Source: JAVBPP01 sp031549535
GTDB lineage: Bacteria > Bacillota > Clostridia > Oscillospirales > Acutalibacteraceae
Reading direction: 5' to 3'
Length of the DNA: 8,447 nt
Assembly (NCBI GenBank): GCA_031549535.1
Contig: JAVBPP010000083.1
Coordinates: forward strand, 1-8,447
Part shown: piece after piece, positions 5,527 through 8,447 of the stretch
Layout of the letters: every line of letters begins with the position of its first letter
How positions within the stretch are numbered: the stretch's first letter is position 1
The notes under the pieces: model-generated
What the model was told of the DNA's origin: nothing
The model's database searches: none
The model's input: only the letters and a program-made list of their open reading frames with translations
Program-made: the position numbers and the translations under genes

Positions 5527-6999
5527 ATGAACCTGAACTATGAGGAAAAATTCCGCCGCGAGGGGCTGACCTTTGACGATGTGCTGCTGATTCCGGCGGA
5601 AAGCGCGGTTTTGCCCAAGGATGTCAGCCTGAAAACGCAGCTCAGCGCCAGCATTACGCTCAACACCCCACTCATGACGGCCGCGATGGATACCGTGACC
5701 GAGGCGCGCATGGCCATTGCCATTGCGCGGGAGGGCGGCATCGGCGTCATCCACAAAAACATGGGGATCCAGGCGCAGGTGGCCGAGGTAGATAAGGTCA
5801 AGCGCAGTGAAAACGGCGTTATTTTGAACCCCTTCTTCCTTGCGCCGGATAATTATGTGTATGAGGCGGACGAGCTCATGCACAGGTACCGCATCTCCGG
5901 CGTGCCCATCTGCCGCGAGGGCAAGCTGGTGGGCATCCTGACCAACCGCGATTTACGGTTCATGACAGATTATTCCATGCAGATACAGGATGTGATGACC
6001 AAGGATAACTTAGTCACCGCACCAATTGGGACGACCCTGGCTCAAGCGCAGGAAATTTTGCGGCAGCACAAGATTGAAAAACTGCCCCTGGTGGATGAAA
6101 ACGGCTATCTCAAGGGCTTAATCACCATTAAGGACATTGAAAAGAGTGTGCAATACCCCAACTCCGCGCGCGATAAGGACGGCCGCTTGCTCTGCGCGGC
6201 GGCACTGGGCGCAACCGCGGATGTTTTGGAGCGGGCAAGTGCTCTCGCGGCGGCGCAGGTGGACGCCTTTGTGTTAGACAGCGCTCACGGCCACAGCCGC
6301 AATATTATGGAGGCGGTGAAAAAGGTCAAGGCCGCCTTCCCCGCCATTACACTCATTGCGGGCAACGTTGCCACGGCCTCCGGCACGCTGGCACTCATTG
6401 AAGCGGGCGCGGACGCGGTAAAAGTCGGCATCGGCCCCGGCTCCATCTGCACCACGCGCGTCATCGCCGGCATCGGTGTGCCGCAGATTACCGCCATTTA
6501 TGACGCGGCCTGTGCGGCGCAAAAGCACGGCATCCCGGTCATCGCGGACGGCGGCATCAAATATTCCGGCGAAATTGTGAAGGCTCTGGCCGCAGGCGCA
6601 AATTGCGTTATGGTCGGCTCACTCGTAGCGGGCTGTGAGGAATCCCCCGGCGCAACGGAAATCTATCAGGGTCGCCAGTTTAAGGTCTACCGCGGCATGG
6701 GCAGCCTGGGCGCCATGAAGGAGGGCAGCCGCGACCGCTACTTCCAGGAGGACAACCGCAAGCTTGTGCCCGAAGGCATTGAGGGGCGCGTTCCCTACAA
6801 GGGGCCGCTGTCCGATACCGTCTTCCAGATGCTCGGCGGCCTGCGCTCCGGCATGGGCTACTGCGGCTGTGAAACCATCAAGGAACTGCAGGACAAAGCC
6901 GAATTTATGCGCATCACCAACGCGGGTTTAATCGAAAGCCACCCGCATGACATTTCTATTACGAAGGAAGCGCCGAACTATTCGGGGAATATGCTGTAG
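5527..6999 (+). CDS. guaB: Inosine-5'-monophosphate dehydrogenase
   Basis: IMPDH oxidises IMP to XMP with NAD+, the first committed step of GMP synthesis in the cytoplasm. The 490-residue protein has the family's normal length. The N-terminus has the typical GLTFDDVLLIPAESAVLP; the barrel shows TAAMDTVTEARMAIAIAREGG. A CBS-domain pair occupies about residues 95-205 (RISGVPI, LVGILTNRDLRF, KIEKLPLVDENG, LKGLITIKDIEK). The catalytic loop is GPGSICTTR with Cys308, then IADGGIKYSG, the flap with Arg404-Tyr405 (SRDRYFQ), and GGLRSGMGYCG. ATG 5527 follows AGGGAGG with a 7-nt gap. It is divergent from aspS and convergent with the GNAT gene, whose stop is only 3 nt away. No terminator is visible between them. 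All catalytic residues are present. Confidence 0.98.
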   Translation: MNLNYEEKFRREGLTFDDVLLIPAESAVLPKDVSLKTQLSASITLNTPLMTAAMDTVTEARMAIAIAREGGIGVIHKNMGIQAQVAEVDKVKRSENGVILNPFFLAPDNYVYEADELMHRYRISGVPICREGKLVGILTNRDLRFMTDYSMQIQDVMTKDNLVTAPIGTTLAQAQEILRQHKIEKLPLVDENGYLKGLITIKDIEKSVQYPNSARDKDGRLLCAAALGATADVLERASALAAAQVDAFVLDSAHGHSRNIMEAVKKVKAAFPAITLIAGNVATASGTLALIEAGADAVKVGIGPGSICTTRVIAGIGVPQITAIYDAACAAQKHGIPVIADGGIKYSGEIVKALAAGANCVMVGSLVAGCEESPGATEIYQGRQFKVYRGMGSLGAMKEGSRDRYFQEDNRKLVPEGIEGRVPYKGPLSDTVFQMLGGLRSGMGYCGCETIKELQDKAEFMRITNAGLIESHPHDISITKEAPNYSGNML

Positions 7000-7002
7000 G
7001 AA

Positions 7003-7446
7003 TCACAGATGCTTACACAAATAAATCATATCCACCAATTGCACCCCGTTATCAAACATCGGGTGGTCATAATTGTCTGTGAAAAAATTCTTGACCCGAT
7101 GCGAAATTTGAAAGCCGTTTTTCTCGTAAAAGCGTAGTATCCATGGGCTGTCGCCGGTGCCAACCAGCATCGTTTCGTATTTGCCCTTGTAATGCACAAA
7201 AACGTGATGCAACAGTTTACTTCCATACCCATTTCCATGCCACTTTTCATAAGTGGCTATATTTTTTAGTTCACAAACCGTATCGCTTTCCCGTGTAACG
7301 ACGCACACGCTTTTTAAGCCGCCGTCGTATAAGGCGAAAAGATCGCCCCGCTCCAGGTATTTGTCTATCATGGTTTCATCTTCATCCGCTAACAGGAGTA
7401 AGTCCAAAAACCGCTTTTTATTTTCGTAAATTTGTTTGATTTCCAA
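7003..7446 (-). CDS. GNAT-family N-acetyltransferase, similar to YvbK-type proteins
   Basis: This 147-residue protein has the GNAT fold: a central strand before VCELKNIATYEKW, then the acetyl-CoA pyrophosphate loop HGNGYGSKLL (R/Q-x-x-G-x-G/A type), and a C-terminal FYEKNGF motif that closes the cofactor site. The ending KNFFTDNYDHPMF...GVQLVDMIYL resembles Bacillus YvbK-like acetyltransferases, whose substrate I do not know. The start is TTG at 7446: GGGAGG lies 5 nt upstream and the next in-frame Met is 25 residues in, inside the domain. It is downstream of the HD-domain gene, and without the intervening MITE-like element the two would be about 16 nt apart, like an operon. The substrate cannot be deduced. 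Confidence 0.9.
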   Translation of the reverse strand: MEIKQIYENKKRFLDLLLLADEDETMIDKYLERGDLFALYDGGLKSVCVVTRESDTVCELKNIATYEKWHGNGYGSKLLHHVFVHYKGKYETMLVGTGDSPWILRFYEKNGFQISHRVKNFFTDNYDHPMFDNGVQLVDMIYLCKHL

Positions 7447-7451
7447 AGTGC

Positions 7452-7457
7452 CCTCCC
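7452..7457 (-). promoter_or_regulatory. Ribosome binding site deciding the TTG start of the GNAT gene
   Basis: Minus-strand GGGAGG sits 5 nt before the TTG at 7446-7444 and 5 nt inside the left flank of the MITE-like element. No ATG or GTG is available at suitable spacing, so the rare TTG start is well supported. Confidence 0.75.
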
Positions 7458-7464
7458 AAGCTTA

Positions 7465-7637
7465 TACTAATTCCAAGTAGAAAACTCGGATAGATTTGCG
7501 TGGATTTTTTGCGTTGTGCGCGGCGGACGACGCAGCCGGGCGCAGACTGGATAGTCTGATTCGCTCGGCAAGGAGGACAACAAAGCACAGCGCAAAAAAG
7601 ACCGCAAAGATACCGAGATTTCTGCTTGGAATTAGTA
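7465..7637. mobile_element. 173-bp palindromic MITE-like element
   Basis: The ends are inverted repeats: TACTAATTCCAAGTAGAAA at the left and, read on the other strand, TACTAATTCCAAGCAGAAA at the right. Similarity continues inwards through CTCGG, TTTGCG and TTTTTTGCG-n-TGTGC for about 55 bp per side. The exact centre (about 7551) is a hairpin, CAGACT-GGAT-AGTCTG (7543-7558), flanked by GCCGGGCG/CGCTCGGC. The whole element could fold into one long hairpin. It is flanked by TTA at 7462-7464 and 7638-7640, a candidate 3-bp target duplication. It has no credible ORF, so it would depend on a transposase elsewhere. It separates the HD and GNAT genes. Confidence 0.8.
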
Positions 7638-8228
7638 TTATTTCTCCAAATACCCCTTTGCAATGGAATCCTGTATCACATCCGTTACAAACGGCCACAA
7701 CTCCGGCGCGGCAACGCGCACCATATCCATGCGTTTGTATACCTTGTCGCTTGTAACGTTGCCCAATTTCCATGTGTGGCCTTGGGTCATATAGTTGTTA
7801 ACAAACGGCTGCAGCCTATCAATGGCCGCCGCGTATGTTGCGTCCGGCGTTTGCATTGCGTCAAATTCCAACCAAAGGTCTTTGATTTCCTGCCCCTGCT
7901 CGTTCGGGAGCATGGAAAACAGCTTTTCAGCCGCCTGCGCCTCCCGCTCCTGCTTGCTCTCGTTCCCTTTGTCGTCATACGCAAAGGTATCGCCCGCGTA
8001 AATTTCGATCAAATCGTGCACAAGCGCCATTTTTAGCACACGTTCCAGGCTGATGTTTGCCCCATCGGCATATTCAAACAAAACCATTGCCATCAGCGCA
8101 AAGTGCCAGGAGTGTTCCGCGTCATTTTCCCGTCTGGATGCATCCACCAAAAGGGTCTGGCGCAGGACATTTTTCATTTTGTCAACCTCAATTAAGAATT
8201 GAAGTTGTTGTGTAAAGCGTTCTTTCAC
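7638..8228 (-). CDS. HD-domain phosphohydrolase (YfbR/HDDC2-like, putative 5'-deoxynucleotidase)
   Basis: HD-domain enzymes of this class are metal-dependent phosphohydrolases; characterised relatives such as YfbR dephosphorylate deoxynucleoside 5'-monophosphates. The 196-residue protein has the four expected metal ligands: His39 (ENDAEHSWH), His71-Asp72 (ALVHDLIEIYAGD) and Asp137 (AAIDRLQP), with Glu75 and Asp80 also conserved. The start is GTG at 8228, because AGGAGG (8240-8235) lies 6 nt upstream; a GTG further out at 8243 would put the binding site inside the gene. No signal peptide or membrane segment is seen. The TAA stop is the TTA trinucleotide flanking the MITE-like element, so the insertion left the protein end intact. 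Likely once co-transcribed with the GNAT gene. The substrate is inferred from family only. Confidence 0.92.
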   Translation of the reverse strand: MKERFTQQLQFLIEVDKMKNVLRQTLLVDASRRENDAEHSWHFALMAMVLFEYADGANISLERVLKMALVHDLIEIYAGDTFAYDDKGNESKQEREAQAAEKLFSMLPNEQGQEIKDLWLEFDAMQTPDATYAAAIDRLQPFVNNYMTQGHTWKLGNVTSDKVYKRMDMVRVAAPELWPFVTDVIQDSIAKGYLEK

Positions 8229-8234
8229 AGGCGG

Positions 8235-8240
8235 CCTCCT
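8235..8240 (-). promoter_or_regulatory. Ribosome binding site deciding the GTG start of the HD gene
   Basis: Perfect AGGAGG on the minus strand, 6 nt upstream of GTG 8228-8226. It rules out the longer reading from GTG 8243, which would encode the site as Arg-Arg. Confidence 0.85.
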
Positions 8241-8266
8241 CACATACTATTTGTTGGTAAAAAAGT

Positions 8267-8295
8267 AGTATAACATACCAATAAAAGAAACACAA
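8267..8295 (-). promoter_or_regulatory. Putative promoter of the HD-domain gene
   Basis: Minus-strand TTGTGT (8295-8290), a 17-nt spacer, and TATACT (8272-8267). The -10 is good (five of six matches) and the -35 is weak (TTG only). It would give a leader of about 30 nt before GTG 8228. No riboswitch or operator was recognised. Confidence 0.5.
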
Positions 8296-8447
8296 GGCTC
8301 TTGACAACTTGAGTTTCCCCATTTTAAAAAGCATCGCAAGCGCAACGCAAGGAGCCGCAAGGGAAAAGCTGTGGAGAAGGTTGTGATTGTAAAAAACTCA
8401 CGTACAAAAGATAACAAATAAAAGAGGTTATAGAAATAAAACAAAAC
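8296..8447. other. Unassigned AT-rich region at right edge
   Basis: No convincing gene was found. CGCAAG occurs three times (8335-8360). A plus-strand TTGACA at 8301-8306 has only a poor -10 (TTAAAA) at 17 nt. A very short plus-strand reading frame (GTG 8371 onwards, about 17 codons) follows AAGGAG but is unlike anything I know. The sequence may be the upstream region of a gene beyond the window. Confidence 0.3.

Noticed and set aside
7462..7467. TATAAG at the MITE end as a promoter for the GNAT gene
   Set aside because: No -35 lies at the right distance, and transcription would start within the ribosome binding site.
7418..7773. Short frames running through the MITE-like element as a transposase remnant
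   Set aside because: They have no similarity to any transposase and no start site; palindromic non-autonomous structure explains the region better.
8247..8444. 65-residue minus-strand hydrophobic frame upstream of the HD gene
   Set aside because: It is Phe/Leu-rich from AT-rich DNA, without a ribosome binding site, and overlaps the likely HD promoter.

Overview
The window looks like a chromosome segment of a moderately GC-rich, low-GC-lineage Gram-positive bacterium, most likely a clostridium of the Oscillospiraceae/Ruminococcaceae type. This rests on strong Shine-Dalgarno sites, SigA-type promoters, a T-box leader, the aspS-gatC-gatA-gatB gene order, and GC-rich palindromic intergenic repeats of a kind common in that group. 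The assignment comes from pattern recognition; no search was run.

Layout, left to right. Positions 1-100 hold the 5' end of a minus-strand transposase (IS3-type OrfA start) running off the left edge. Positions 101-445 hold no credible gene but contain several palindromes and a direct repeat (REP-like intergenic repeats). A strong terminator (445-489) ends the main operon, which reads leftwards from a promoter near 5385: T-box leader, aspS, gatC, gatA, gatB. The divergent gene guaB (IMP dehydrogenase) reads rightwards from 5527. It meets, tail to tail and 3 nt apart, a GNAT acetyltransferase on the minus strand. Upstream of the GNAT gene is a 173-bp palindromic MITE-like element (7465-7637), then an HD-domain phosphohydrolase whose stop codon coincides with the putative target-site duplication. 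The last ~150 bases are AT-rich and not assigned.

How the genes work together. AspRS (probably non-discriminating) would charge tRNA-Asn with Asp, and GatCAB would amidate it to Asn-tRNA. The leader carries a T-box sequence, Stem III, a competing terminator, and a candidate AAC (Asn) specifier. This suggests the whole pathway is induced when tRNA-Asn is uncharged.

The most unusual item is gatA. It is an uninterrupted, well-placed, translationally coupled gene, but it encodes a 359-residue GatA that lacks the N-terminal region. By alignment from memory it has lost the catalytic Lys, the cis-Ser and the nucleophilic Ser, plus glutamine-binding residues. GatB and GatC look intact. This suggests a GatCAB-like complex with a dead glutaminase subunit kept as a scaffold, perhaps using free ammonia or another ammonia donor, or working beside a second canonical GatCAB elsewhere in the genome.
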